Positions 37,853 to 48,401 are shown, counted from the first letter of the stretch. The stretch is 64,000 bases of DNA from JAWKZG01 sp041396125 (GCA_041396125.1 JAWKZG010000013.1:62001-126000), one strand, 5' to 3'. Translations and numbers: made by a program. The notes: a model not told the origin generated them from the sequence alone.

Positions 37853-39378
37853 ATGTCACCATCATTAAAAAGCAACCACCAGACAACACCTAAGATATTG
37901 ACTACAAAACCTAATATATTATTTATATTATCCGATCAGCATACCCCGGATGTGTTGGGCTGCTACGGCGATCCGGTCGTGCGCACCCCTAATCTGGATC
38001 GTCTGGCGCGCTCGGGTGTGGTATTTGAGAATGCCTATACCCCCTCGCCAATCTGCGTCCCGGCGCGAATGTCACTGCTAACTGGTAATTTTCCCTTTCG
38101 CCAGCAGTGCTGGACCAATAGTGATGCGCTGGCCTCCGATATTCCGACCGCCGCCCATGCCCTGGGCAGTGTTGGCTACTATCCAACCCTGATTGGCCGC
38201 CTGCACGCGATTGGCCCGGATCAATTACACGGTTTTGCCCGTCGTGAGATCGGCGATCATATGACCGACTGGTACGGTGGCCGACCGTATACGATGGGGG
38301 TGCTGGATAAGGCGCAGCGACCGTTTCCCGAAAGCCTGATCAATTCAGGCCCCGGCCAGACCAGTTACGAGCTGCTGGATCGTGAAGTTACCCATCGCAC
38401 CCTGCAGGTTCTGGATGAGATTGCCGCAAACCGCCGCGCCGGTGATACTCGCCCGTTTTCGCTCAATGTCGGTTTGATGCTGCCGCATCAGCCGTATGTC
38501 GCCCAGCCTGATCTGTTCGAATACTACCTCGACAAAGTAGGCCCGCCGCGTTTGCCGCGTCCAAACGAGCCAGCGGACAGTTATCTGGTCTGGTGGCGTC
38601 GTCAGACCGGGCTGGACACCATAAACGCCGCTGACGAAATGCGCGCCCGCGTGGCCTATTACGCCATGGTCGATACCCTGGACGGGATGATCGGGCAGAT
38701 TCTGGATCAGCTGGAAGCACTCGGACTGGCGGAGAACACCCTGATCATTTACGCCTCCGATCACGGCGATCAACTGGGCGAACGCGGTTTATGGTGGAAA
38801 CAGACGTTCTACGAACAGTCCGTCAAGGTGCCACTGCTGATGAGCTGGCCCGGTATGCTGCCGGCGGCGACCCGGCGCGATCAGATCGTTAATCTGGTCG
38901 ATCTCACAGCCACTATCGTGCAGGCGGCGGGCGCAGATCCATTACCTGGCATTGATGGTCGCAGCCTGCTGCAACTGGCCCGCGATCCGGATACCGAATG
39001 GGATAACAAGACCTTCTCGGAGTATTGTACCGACGGTATGCAGGCATGGTCCGGCGGACGCGTTTTACAGTCGCGTATGATTCGTACCGGGCCATGGGAA
39101 ATACAATTATTACCACGGCTATCCGAACCAGTTGTTCCTCAATCTGGCGGATGATCCGCAGGAGATGCGCAATCTGCCTACGGAGCCGGGCTATCGCGAT
39201 ATTGCCGGTGAACTGGTGGCAGAACTGTTGCAGACTGGCAGCCGGATCAAATTGACGCGCCATCCGCCACCGCAATCAGTGCAAGTCGATCCTCAAGACC
39301 TGGGCCGGTCAGGTGCAACCACCCGACACCTACCGCTGGGAAACCCGCATGGAAGACAACTGGCTCGCTGATAGATAA
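37853..39378 (+). pseudogene. Type I sulfatase (frameshifted near the C-terminus)
   Basis: The main frame gives NILFILSDQHTPDVLGCYGD, the formylglycine motif PICVPARMSLLTGNFPF (C-x-P-x-R), LIGRLHAIGPDQLHGFARRE and YASDHGDQLGERGLWWKQTF. Near 39100 it breaks. Neighbouring frames continue FLNLADDPQEMRNL, YRDIAGELVAELLQ and VQPPDTYRWETRMEDNWLAD R to TAA 39376-39378. Total is ~508 residues with at least three shifts. The FARREIGDHMTDWYGG region differs from the other two sulfatases, so the three are paralogous rather than recent copies. No signal peptide. Start ATG 37853 has no clear ribosome site. Confidence 0.83.
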
Positions 39379-39421
39379 GGGACTGTCGGACTGCTGCCGC
39401 AACATCCTCACGCCACGCTGC

Positions 39422-39453
39422 CTGGATTCCCGCTTGCTCTGGAATGACGGAGA
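39422..39453 (-). repeat. Partial dispersed repeat
   Basis: CTGGATTCCCGCTTGCTCT followed by GGAATGACGGAG: one arm pair of the palindromic repeat with mismatches, between convergent sulfatase and EamA genes. Confidence 0.5.
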
Positions 39454-39493
39454 ACGTTTCGGGCTGATTATCGGGCCGATTGTTAGGGCCAGT

Positions 39494-40399
39494 TCAGCGC
39501 TTTCGGGGCTGCACAATGGCCAGCCCGGCGATCATCAATCCCAGCGCGGCCCAGACCCAGCCGGAGTAAGCCTCGTGCAGGGCCAGGGCGCTGATCAGTA
39601 CGCCGGCAATGGTGACGATATAAGCGATCTGGCTGGCAAACACCACCCCGGCCTGACTGACCAGCCAGATATAGCCGGTGTAGGCGGCAACGTGCAGGAT
39701 TGAGGACGCCAGTAAAGCCCATTCCGGTTGGTCCCAGGGCGTGAACAGATCCACCCAGCTGCCGGTAGCCAGCGCCAATGGGGCGGCCAGCAGCGCACCC
39801 AGCATAGACGCACCGAGCAGGCTGGCAGCGGGGTCCAGTGCCGGCGGAGTGTACCGCGCCAGATAACAGCCCTCCAGTCCATAGCAGGCTGGCGCGATCA
39901 GGGCGACCAGCACAAACAGCGCTTTTTCCGGCTCCGGCAGGCTGGCCTCGGGGCCAATCAGAACCACGACCGCAGAACCGCCCAGTATCACTCCGATAAT
40001 CCGGTACGGGGTCAGACGCTCCAGCCGGAACAATAGCGCAAACAGCAGCGCGAACATCGGTACCGACGCGACAATGATGGCCATCACCCCGGCGGGCAGT
40101 TCGGCAATACACAAATAGGAAAAACTGTTCGGCAACAGCGTGCCCAGCAGGCCGATCGCCAGATAATGGCGCAGATAACGCGGTCCCAGCGCGGGTCGTC
40201 GGCCACGCGCAATCGTTACAAACAGCAGCAGTGTGGCCGAGAACACCAACTGCCAGAAAATAAGCCCCATGGGCTGATGGCCACTGGAAACGGCTACTTT
40301 TGCCAGCGGGATGGTCGCGCCCCAAAGCGTGCCCAGCCCGACCAGTGTTGCCGCTATGGTGGTACGACTGACTGCTGTGGTGAGCGGGTCAGGACGCAA
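39494..40399 (-). CDS. EamA/DMT-family transporter
   Basis: Ten transmembrane helices in two EamA repeats. The first begins IAATLVGLGTLWGATIPLAK; the second begins LFVLVALIAPACYGLEGCYL and ends HEAYSGWVWAALGLMIAGLA. I prefer TTG 40399 (AGGT ten bases upstream; ~301 residues, normal for the family) over the longest frame to 40498, whose extra 33 residues are not membrane-like. The protein exports or exchanges a small metabolite. It is divergent from the ribose-type ABC genes. Confidence 0.85.
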   Translation of the reverse strand: MRPDPLTTAVSRTTIAATLVGLGTLWGATIPLAKVAVSSGHQPMGLIFWQLVFSATLLLFVTIARGRRPALGPRYLRHYLAIGLLGTLLPNSFSYLCIAELPAGVMAIIVASVPMFALLFALLFRLERLTPYRIIGVILGGSAVVVLIGPEASLPEPEKALFVLVALIAPACYGLEGCYLARYTPPALDPAASLLGASMLGALLAAPLALATGSWVDLFTPWDQPEWALLASSILHVAAYTGYIWLVSQAGVVFASQIAYIVTIAGVLISALALHEAYSGWVWAALGLMIAGLAIVQPRKR

Positions 40400-40653
40400 G
40401 AGATCTGACCTGCAGAGTGTGCAAATAAAACAAGAAACCCCCTGTGCTGCTTTTCTGCCGGGTAATGCGGCCGGTACCCGCCATCCCGTATCCGCCAATT
40501 CTGGCTGTATTGTGCCTTACCTGGACGGTACAGATATGCTTATAATTCGAGTGATGCGGCTGCGTCTGTACGGGTAGCGCATTTTCGAGGTAATTTAACT
40601 ATCTCCATTCATTCAATACTAAAGCACACAAATATCAAATGAGGAGTCAATCA

Positions 40654-41704
40654 ATGTCTAAAAAAATCCGAGTAAAAACCCCCTTGTCCCGGCGTGATTT
40701 TATCCATGGCGCGACCGCTGCCGGCGCTGCCGGTGCATTGTTTGGCGGTTTTGGCATGAACCCGTTCATGGCCGCTGCGATGGCGCAGGAAATGGGTCGT
40801 TCGGAAAAGCCCCTGAAAGCGGCGTTTTCCAATGCCGGTCTGCAGGCTACCTGGTGCGCCCAGGGCAAACAGGCTGCTGAATACTGGGGTAAATTATTTC
40901 AACGTTGGCGTGACCTGGTTCGACGGCGAGCTGAGTGCCACCAAGCAGCGTTCGGCAATCGATAATATGGCCTCGCAGCAATGGGATTTCGTGGCGTCAG
41001 GCCTTTGGTATTGGTACCCTGACCGCGCCAGTCAATCGCATGATCGACGCCGGTATTCCGGTTATCGATATGGATACGCTGATCGCACCGCTCGACCAGA
41101 TCAATGTGCACAGCTTTCTGGCACCGGACAACGAATTCATGGGGGCAGCCGTGACCCAGGCGCTGGTGAACGAGCTGGGCGGGAAAGGCAAAGATCGTTA
41201 TGACCCAGGGCGCTTTGGAGCCATACCGGTGCACCAAAGGCGGGCTTTGCTGGTTTTCAGTCAGTAGTTGAAAAATTCCCCATTGTCGAGGTACTGGACG
41301 AGTCACCCGCTGATTGGGATGTCACCAAAGCGGTGCGGATCTAAGGATTCACTGCTCACCAAGCATCCGGGAAATCGATGCGGCGTTTTTCCATAATGAC
41401 GATATGGCTCTGGCGGCCGCCAATGTTATGCAGCGGCGCAATCGCAAAAACATTCTGATCCGGTGGTGTTGATGCCATGCCGCCAGCTATCGAAGCAGTT
41501 GCTGACGGACGCATGTTTGCAACAGTGCATAATCCGTCCTGCCGTATTCATGGCGGTGCGCTGATGGCCGGCGTGGCAGCTATTGTTGCGGGTGAGAGAA
41601 AAGCGGCGAAGGAATTCCCAAGCAGCTGTGGTTACCGACGGCCCGGTGGTTACCAGAACAATGCCGAAGGTATGCTGTGGATGCAGCGCCATTTCCTGAT
41701 CTGA
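40654..41704 (+). pseudogene. Ribose/xylose-type periplasmic binding protein, Tat signal (frameshifted)
   Basis: ATG 40654 has GAGGAG seven bases upstream. The leader SRRDFIHGATAAGAAGALFG is a twin-arginine signal. Later frames read VTWFDGELSATKQRSAIDNM, APVNRMIDAGIPVIDMDTLI, LDQINVHSFLAPDNEFMGAA VTQALVNELGGKGK, then AFFHNDDMALAAANVMQ, VDAMPPAIEAVADGRMFATV and NAEGMLWMQRHFLI. This is the Peripla_BP_4 fold of the RbsB family. Five or more frame changes are needed. It is the first gene of a binding protein-ATPase-permease set. Confidence 0.8.
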
Positions 41705-41721
41705 GCCGCGTGCATAGCTAG

Positions 41722-43237
41722 ATGTCCGCGACAGAAACCAGTGGGGCCGGTCATGCTGATCGGCCCGTCCCTTGAGCTTGAGCAAATTGGTAAAAACTTC
41801 GGCGGCGTCACGGCGCTGACCGGTGTCGATTTTTGCGCTCAGCCCGTGAAGTGCATGGTCTGGTGGGCGAAAACGGGGCCGGTAAAGCACCTTGATGAAG
41901 ATTATTGCCGGCGTTCACACCAGCTATACCGGCACGATGCGGGTCGATGGCCAGGTGGTGCAGTTCCGGTCTGCTGCCGATGCGCTGGCGGCCGGTATCG
42001 GCATGGTGCACCAGAGCTCGAGTATTGCCCTAATCTTAGCGTTGCCGAGAATGTTTTAGGCGTACAGCCGGTCAACCGGCTGGGCGCGATGGCGCTGGCG
42101 GGCGATGGCCGCACAGGCCCGCGCGCATCTGGAACAATTAGGTATTGATGTCGATCCGGCAGCCGAAGCGGGTTTATTGCCGCTGGGTGCAGCAGTTAGT
42201 TGAACTGAGCCGGGTGCTGTTTTCGGGTGCCAGGGTCATTATTCTGGATGAGCCACCTCAGCCTTGTCGCCGCCGGAAGTCGAGCACTTATTCACCGTGT
42301 TGCGGCGGCTGAAAACAAGCGGCACCAGTTTTATTTTTATCACACTTTCTGGAAGACGTGCTGGCGGTATCCGACCGGGTGACGGTATTCCGTAACGCCC
42401 GTCGGGTTGCTACCGCCCCGGTGCCCGAGGTGGATAAATTCTGGCTCATTGAACAGATGATCGGCACCGGCCATGAGGAACTGGGCGAGACGTATATCAA
42501 TGATATCGACTTAAACAGTGATCCGAATGCCACCACCGTACTGGAAGCACAGGATTTAACCCTGCGCAGTCATTTCGATAAGGTATCGTTGCAGGCCGAG
42601 CCGGTGAGGTACCTGGGTGTGTACGGCTTCATGGGGTCGGGGCGGCTGGAACTGGCCAAAGCGCTGACCGGCAAGCTGCGGGTGGAGCAGGGCAGTGTCC
42701 GCATTGATGGTCGCCCGCTACGCCTGCGCAATACCGCTGTCGCCTGGCGGGCCGGTATTGCACTGGTGCCGGAAAGCCGCCGCAGTATGTTGTTTGCCGA
42801 CGAGCCGGTGTATAAAAACATCTCGATCAACATTCTGGATCGTATTTCCAAGCTCTTTCTCAACACTAAAAAAGAGCGCCAGATCGCGCAACAACATGTC
42901 GATAAACTGCGTATCCGTCCGTATTCCGTCGAGCCTGATTTACGTACCCTGTCCGGCGGCAACCAGCAGGGAGTTGCTCTGGCGCGCTGGCTGACCCATC
43001 TGCCACGGGTGCTGATTCTGTCCGAACCGACCCGCGGCATGGACGTCGGTGCGAAAGAAGACGTTGTCAATATCGTGAAAGACCTGAAAGACGCCGGTGT
43101 GGCTATTATTGTGGTCTCCACCGAACCGGAAACTGTACTGGCGCTGGCTGACCGTATTCTGGTGATGCAAAAGGTGCGTTGCGCATGAGTTCATCAATAC
43201 CAAGGTTAGCAAGGACAAACTGCTGGCGGTCGCCTGA
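41722..43237 (+). pseudogene. Ribose-type ABC transporter double ATPase (RbsA/MglA family, frameshifted)
   Basis: The product has two ATPase halves. The first is broken: LELEQIGKNFGGVTALTGVD, a garbled Walker A near 41860-41890, then MRVDGQVVQFRSAADALAAG and IGMVHQSS. The second half is intact from 42358: GVYGFMGSGRLELAKALTGK (the degenerate second Walker A), IALVPESRRSMLFADEPVYK NISI, signature TLSGGNQQGVALARWLTH and ILSEPTRGMDVGAKEDVVNI. The end shifts once more to FINTKVSKDKLLAVA, stop 43235-43237. The GNQQ signature and ProGly-Met-Asp segment are typical of RbsA/XylG. The start is uncertain between 41722 and 41753. Confidence 0.8.
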
Positions 43238-43300
43238 CGATATTCCGGATTCTGTTCTGGCTCTTACTTTTATTACTCTGATCACTCTCACAAAGCATTT

Positions 43301-44301
43301 ATGAGCACAGCGCAAAACAGCAATAACAGTAACCGCATTGGTGATTGGTTTGTTAACCGGCTGACGAATATCGCGCCGTTTATTACCTTGCTTTTTCTTG
43401 TCGCCGTCTTCAGCGCGATGAGTACCAACTTTCACCATCGATAATCTGGGCAATATCCTGCGCCAGATCTCTATCACAGCGATCATTGCGACCGGTCTGA
43501 CTTACGTCATTTTGACCGCCGGGGATCGGTTATCGATTGCCGCGATTGCCAATGCCACCGGTATTGTGGTCGCGTACTTCACCCTGCAGGAAGCCTACGT
43601 CAATATTGCCAATGTTCCCTTGCCTGGCTTTGCGGCTATCCTGTTCGCCTTGCTCGCCTGTTTTTTACTGGGGCTGTATCAATGCTGCCGGGGTGGTTTT
43701 AATCCGGTATTCCCTGCTTTATCGCGAAGCCTGGCAATGATGCAGATCGGAGCCAGTGTCCAGCGCCCTGATGGTGCGCGGTCAGATCGCGTATAACGTT
43801 CCCTCCTGATCAATCGGCGGAGGCAGTCTGGGGCCGGTCCCTGGATCGTCATTAATGCCGGCCTGTTCCTGCTGGTGGGTCATATTGTTTTGCGCTATAC
43901 CCGGTTTGGTCGGTACATCTATATGGTGGGCGGCAACCGCGAGGCAGCGGAATATTCGGGCGTCAATGTCAAACTGATCATCGCTGCGGTCTTGATTATC
44001 GGTGCGATGTGCTCGGGGATAGCTGGCATGTTCGGGGTGGCCTATTTCGGCAGTGCCCAGCAAAACCAGTTTGATGATTATCTGCTTGATGCCATCGCAG
44101 CTGTGGTGGTTGGCGGCACCAGTTTATTCGGTGGCCGGGGCGGCATTCAAACACCATTGTTGGCCTGTTTGTGCTGGGTGTGCCAATAACGGACTGGATC
44201 ATATCGACATCGACAGCTTTCTCAAGGTGTTGATCCGGGGCGTTATTCTATTGCTGGCACTGATCATCAACGTGTATGCGCAGCGCTTGCGGCGCGCTTA
44301 G
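43301..44301 (+). pseudogene. Ribose-type ABC transporter permease (RbsC family, frameshifted)
   Basis: ATG 43301 gives MSTAQNSNNSNRIGDWFVNR and LTNIAPFITLLFLVAVFSAM. After a shift near 43438 it reads NILRQISITAIIATGLTYVI LTAGDRLSIAAIANATGIVV. The family consensus in this last part is GIDLSVG, so another small error is likely. Later frames give LRYTRFGRYIYMVGGNREAA EYSGVNV, SGIAGMFGVAYFGSAQQNQF and LLDAIAAVVVGGTSLFGGRG. The final helix is LKVLIRGVILLLALIINVYA. At least four shifts. It completes the transporter. Confidence 0.8.
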
Positions 44302-44313
44302 TCTCTGCTTTAA

Positions 44314-45526
44314 ATGCCAACATCCATGACGGATCTGCAGCGCGAATCAGCTCTGACCGTTTTCTGGATCTTTTTACGGTTAGGGCTGACCTCGTTGGCG
44401 GTCCGGTGGCGCACACAGGGGTATTTCCGCGAGGAATTTGTCGTCCGGCGCGGCTGGCTGAGCGAACGCAGCTACGCCGATCTGATCGCCCTGTGCCAGT
44501 TCCTGCCCGGTCCTGCCAGCAGTCGGCATGGCTATCGGGCTGGCACGGGCGGGGTTTGGCGGCGTGCTGGCGGCCTGGCTTGGTTTTACCCTGCCTTCCG
44601 CCCTCGTGCTGATTGCTTTTGCTGTCGGCATCTCAAGCTGGGGTACGGCGCTGCCGGACGGGGTGCTGCACGGTCTGAAAGTGGTTGCTGTGGCAGTGGT
44701 CGCGCAGGCGATATGGGGCATGGCGCGCAACCTCTGTACGGATCGGGCACGCATCACTATTACCACGATTGCCGCCTGCACGGTGTTGCTGTGGCCGACC
44801 TCTTGGGCACAGGTCTCTGTTATCGCCGCTGCGGCAATAGTGGGTATAGCGCTTTTCAAGCCCGCCCAGGACAGCCCGCATGACGCATTGCCGATCAAGT
44901 TAAACCGCCGCCTCGGTGCGCTTCTGCTGTTCGCCTTCTTCGGCCTGCTGCTGGGCCTGCCGTTGCTGTTGCAGGTCTGGCCCAGCCCGATGCTGGCGGT
45001 GGTGGATGCGTTTTACCGTTCCGGCTCGCTGGTGTTTGGCGGTGGGCATGTGGTGTTGCCGCTATTACAGGCCGAGGTGGTACCGCCGGGCTGGGTGAGC
45101 AATGATACCTTTATGGCCGGTTATGGTGCGGCGCAGGCGGTGCCCGGTCCGCTCTTCACATTCGCCGCGTTTCTCGGCGCTTCGCTGCCGCCCGCATTCA
45201 CGGCTGGTGCCTGGCTGAACGGATTGATCTGTCTGGTCGCTATTTTTGTGCCTTCGTTTTTACTGGTGGCCGGTGCGTTGCCGTTCTGGGAACAGTTACG
45301 CAGCAATAAACGCACCCAGGCTGCGCTGGCAGGTGTCAATGCAGCAGTGGTCGGATTACTGCTGGCAGCGTTTTATCAGCCGGTCTGGACCAGCGCGATA
45401 GTGCGGCCGGAAGATTTCGCGCTGGCACTGCTGGCTTTCGTGGCACTGCTGTATTGGCAATTACCGCCCTGGCTGGTGGTTATCGCTTGTGGTGCGATCG
45501 GCGGGCTGCTGCCTCTTGTGCTCTGA
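44314..45526 (+). pseudogene. chrA: chrA, chromate transporter (CHR family, long form; frameshifted near 5' end)
   Basis: Two homologous CHR halves. The N-terminal half opens VFWIFLRLGLTS, with the expected SFGGPVAH region split between frames near 44390-44410, then GYFREEFVVRRGWLSERSYA DLIALCQFLPGPAS. A second shift near 44520 leads to MAIGLARAGFGGVLAAWLGF and an intact remainder. The C-terminal half has YRSGSLVFGGGHVVLPLLQA EVV and GYGAAQAVPGPLFTFAAFLG, repeating the FGGGH and PGP motifs. ChrA exports chromate in exchange for protons. It starts 13 bp after the permease. Confidence 0.85.
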
Positions 45527-45552
45527 AGGGTGCTGGCTTTCACTGCTAACTG

Positions 45553-45589
45553 TCAAATGATATGATAATCATGATTTTTTATCATTTGA
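45553..45589. promoter_or_regulatory. Inverted repeat ahead of the RES/Xre toxin-antitoxin operon
   Basis: TCAAATGATA (45553-45562) and its exact complement TATCATTTGA (45580-45589) are separated by 17 bp. The inner sequence contains another symmetry, ATGAT-A-ATCAT (45562-45572). The block lies 40 bp before the antitoxin ATG and is the expected site for autoregulation by the antitoxin or its complex. Confidence 0.65.
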
Positions 45590-45628
45590 TTGCTTCAGAA
45601 TTATTCCATCGCTTGTGCCGAGGTCAGT

Positions 45629-46036
45629 ATGCAACTTATCCGCGTCGAGAAAACACCGGCGCCTGCGCCGACACCCCAGATCACCCATGCCGAGGGTGAA
45701 GCCATGGCGCGTGCCGCCGTTAATCTGTTCCGGCGCTGGAATATCACAGACGCCGAGGCCTGTACGCTGCTGGGTGGTATTTCGGAGGCGACTTATAACC
45801 GCTGGAAGCGCGGCCAGATTGGGCGACTTGGAGTGGATTTAAAAACTCGCCTGTCGATTCTGATGGGTATTCATAAAGCGCTGCGTTTGCTGTTTACCGA
45901 GCAGGCGCGCTGCTACAGCTGGGTGAAAAAAACCAATACCAGCTTCGATGGCAGCAGCGCGCTGGACATCATGCTGCAAGGCCAGATCACCGACCTCATG
46001 CGGGTGCGGCAATACCTGGATACGGTGCGCGGGTGA
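45629..46036 (+). CDS. Xre/MbcA/ParS-family antitoxin
   Basis: 135 residues from ATG 45629 (GAGG upstream). The N-terminal part carries a helix-turn-helix-like helix set (AAVNLFRRWNITDAEACTLL then GGISEATYNRWKRG). The C-terminal DUF2384 domain reads GIHKALRLLFTEQARCYSWV, FDGSSALDIMLQGQITDLM and VRQYLDTVRG. This domain pair defines the antitoxin of RES-Xre systems, which neutralises the toxin by inserting its C-terminus into the active site and represses its own promoter. The stop overlaps the toxin start as GTGA. Confidence 0.9.
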   Translation: MQLIRVEKTPAPAPTPQITHAEGEAMARAAVNLFRRWNITDAEACTLLGGISEATYNRWKRGQIGRLGVDLKTRLSILMGIHKALRLLFTEQARCYSWVKKTNTSFDGSSALDIMLQGQITDLMRVRQYLDTVRG

Positions 46037-46740
46037 AGCCTGTGCCGCCGCTCAGCGCAATCAACTGGCCCAGTGCCCGCCGGATTATCTCCACCCGGCA
46101 TCCGCCGATTGATCTGTTCGAAGACATTGCCGACCCCAAAGACTGGGAATTACTGGCTGCGGCCGAGTCGAAAACCAACCCGCGTATCGCTGCCAGTCTG
46201 GGCCGGCTTGATCTGATCCCGCCGTCACGCCGGGTCAGCGGGCCGGGTGCGTCGTATGTGATCGCCCCCTTCACGCATATCAGCCCGGACTGGAGCGGCC
46301 GTTTTCACGATGGCACGTTTGGCGCTTATTACGCCGCGAAAACGTTCGAAACCGCTGTCGCTGAAATCATTTATCATCGTGCCCGTTTTTATCGTGCCAC
46401 CCGGGAAGCGCCGGGCTGGTTTGCCCAACTGCGGGAGCTGGTCGGCAAAATTCAGCATGATTTCCACGATCTGCGCCAGTCCGGAAACTATAAAAACTGT
46501 CTCGATCCGGCTGATTACGGGCCTTCGCAAGCCCTGGCCTGCCAGTTGCGCGAGCGGGGCTCGGACGGGATTGTCTATCCCAGTGTGCGCGACCCGCAAG
46601 GCGAATGTCTGGCGGCCTTCTGGCCGGATGTGATCGGTTTACCGGTGCAAGGCCGGGCGCTGGCTTATCACTTCGATGGCACGCGCATAGACCTGGTCCG
46701 CGACGAAGCCAGCAAAGACGTCTTCCGTATTGCTGATTGA
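46033..46740 (+). CDS. RES-domain toxin (NAD+-degrading)
   Basis: 235 residues from GTG 46033. The RES domain covers roughly residues 75-210. Visible landmarks are the arginine/glycine region SGRFHDGTFGAYYAAKTFET, the glutamate in AVAEIIYHRARFYR and the serine in RERGSDGIVYPSVRDPQGE. RES toxins are ADP-ribosyltransferase-fold enzymes that deplete NAD+ (MbcT-type phosphorylase or glycohydrolase). Translation is coupled to the antitoxin by the 4-bp overlap. Both genes are intact. Confidence 0.9.
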   Translation: MKPVPPLSAINWPSARRIISTRHPPIDLFEDIADPKDWELLAAAESKTNPRIAASLGRLDLIPPSRRVSGPGASYVIAPFTHISPDWSGRFHDGTFGAYYAAKTFETAVAEIIYHRARFYRATREAPGWFAQLRELVGKIQHDFHDLRQSGNYKNCLDPADYGPSQALACQLRERGSDGIVYPSVRDPQGECLAAFWPDVIGLPVQGRALAYHFDGTRIDLVRDEASKDVFRIAD

Positions 46741-46784
46741 TTTGTGTTGCCGGGTTTTCCAGGCGAAACACGTGTGGTGTTTAC

Positions 46785-47714
46785 TCAGGGAATGGACTGC
46801 CAGCAGCTCAGTCCCAAGCAGGCCCGCGGTGCATCCACCAGCACGGTATGTCGATCTGCGGCCTCGGGCAGCCAGCGGGCCAGCAAGGCAATAACATCGG
46901 CATAGCGAGGCGGTGTTGTAGTACTCACGAACGGCCAGTCAGAGCCCCAGATGCAACGTGCCGGGCCGAAAGCATCCAGTAATTCAGCCACGAACGGGTC
47001 CAGATCGGCATGCGGCCATGCCTGCCTGGACAAGCGGAACGCTCCGGACAGTTTGACCACCGCCCGACCCTGCCGACCAAGCTGCAAAATATCCTGAAAA
47101 CCTGGCTCTTGAACACCGAGTTGTGGATCGGGATAGCCGAGATGGTCAAACACCAAGGGAATTTCAGCGGCCAGCAGTGGCCCTGCCAGCGCCGTAAAAT
47201 CGGCCGCCCGGCACTGCACTTCGACAAACCAGCCCAGGCGTTGCAAGTGGGGCAGAAGCGGTGCAATTTGCGTCAGGGCCTGAGTCCCGTGGTTGATCAC
47301 ATTCAGGCGCAAGCCAATAATACCCCCCGCCGCTAGCGCTTCCAGCGTGGCTTCGGAGATGTCCGGTTCGACCCCGGCAACAGCAGCCCGCGCGCTGCAT
47401 TTGCTGTGCAGCATATCCAGCATGACGCTATTGTCCGTACCATAGCAGCTTGCCTGTACCAGCAATGCGCCCGCAACACCATGCTGCTGCAAGACGCTGT
47501 CCAGCGCTGTGCTGTCAGTGCGGGCGGGCGGGGGCGGCAGATAGCCTGGCGTTAGCGGACAGGGGTAGCGCAAGGGGTCGATGACATGAACATGACAATC
47601 CAGGGCGCCGGTTGGTAGTTGCAGGTCGCTGTCGGGCAGCGCGCTTTGCGGATTGTTCCCGGAGTTTTTTAAAGATAACACCCGTGGCGAGGCACCGCCG
47701 GTATTGGTTGACAT
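46785..47714 (-). CDS. LigI-like amidohydrolase/lactonase (TIM barrel)
   Basis: 309 residues of the amidohydrolase_2 family. The first metal-binding strand is ALDCHVHVIDPLRYPCP, followed by TPGYLPPPPA, GAGVEPD-like AVAGVEPDISE, and LVFDHLGYPDP. The catalytic aspartate strand is CIWGSDWPFVST near residue 265. The combination of DCHxHV, FDHLG and GSDWP resembles 2-pyrone-4,6-dicarboxylate lactonase (LigI) and related sugar-lactone hydrolases. Last gene of the minus-strand carbohydrate ABC operon, 5 bp after the RraA-family gene, an association also seen in protocatechuate 4,5-cleavage and gallate pathways. Confidence 0.87.
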   Translation of the reverse strand: MSTNTGGASPRVLSLKNSGNNPQSALPDSDLQLPTGALDCHVHVIDPLRYPCPLTPGYLPPPPARTDSTALDSVLQQHGVAGALLVQASCYGTDNSVMLDMLHSKCSARAAVAGVEPDISEATLEALAAGGIIGLRLNVINHGTQALTQIAPLLPHLQRLGWFVEVQCRAADFTALAGPLLAAEIPLVFDHLGYPDPQLGVQEPGFQDILQLGRQGRAVVKLSGAFRLSRQAWPHADLDPFVAELLDAFGPARCIWGSDWPFVSTTTPPRYADVIALLARWLPEAADRHTVLVDAPRACLGLSCWQSIP

Positions 47715-47719
47715 CGGGC

Positions 47720-48401
47720 TTATTGCGCCTCGACAAAGATGATATCCGGGCCGTCCAGCACACCATCGAGCCAGTCTGGATAAGTCACCCCGGCAGCCAC
47801 TCTGGCCTCCATCGCAGCTTCTTTCTCCAGCACCGCCTGCAAGCGTTCATACTGTGCTGCGCCGGTGCGGGGCACCACCACCACGCCATCAACATCGCCA
47901 GCACAATATCGCCGGGGTTGATACTGATCCGTCCCAGTGTCACCGTGCCACCGGTTTCACCAGGGCCGTTTTTGAACGGTGAATTTGGTGACAGTCCGCG
48001 GGCGAAATACCGGAGCCAACCGCGTCCAGTCCGCGCTGATCACGTACCAGACCATCGGTTACCACCGCTACAATACCGGCATTGCGCGCCATGCCGATAG
48101 CGATATCACCCAGTACCGAGGCTTCATCGCAACCGGCGGTTGCTACTACCAGCACATCACCCGGCTGGGCAAATTTGAGCGCCGCATAAGGCGCCAGATT
48201 GTCACGCGGTACTGTCCAGACCGTTAGTGCGTTGCCACAGAAAGCGGTGTTTTGGGTGACCGGCCGGATGGATATATCGAGCGCTCCCCGTCGGCCCATC
48301 GCATCGACCACCGGGCCGGACGCCGCGTCCCGGAATTTGGCCAGCAAGGCAGCGGGGGTACGTTCGAAATGTTGCCGGATCTTCAGTTTTGCATCACTCA
48401 T
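47720..48401 (-). pseudogene. RraA-family aldolase (HMG/CHA aldolase-like, frameshifted)
   Basis: The intact first part has SGPVVDAMGRRGALDISIRP, TVWTVPRDNLAPYAALKFAQ PGDVLVV and VTDGLVRDQRGLDAVGSGIS, where the D and R are metal and substrate ligands of 4-hydroxy-4-methyl-2-oxoglutarate aldolases (LigK/ProA/GalC) and RraA-like proteins. A shift near 47990 continues as SPNSPFKNGPGETGGTVTLG RISINPGDIV. Another near 47905 gives the tail PDWLDGVLDGPDIIFVEAQ with stop at 47720. About 226 residues. Retention of the aldolase loop suggests an enzyme rather than an RNase E inhibitor. Confidence 0.82.
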
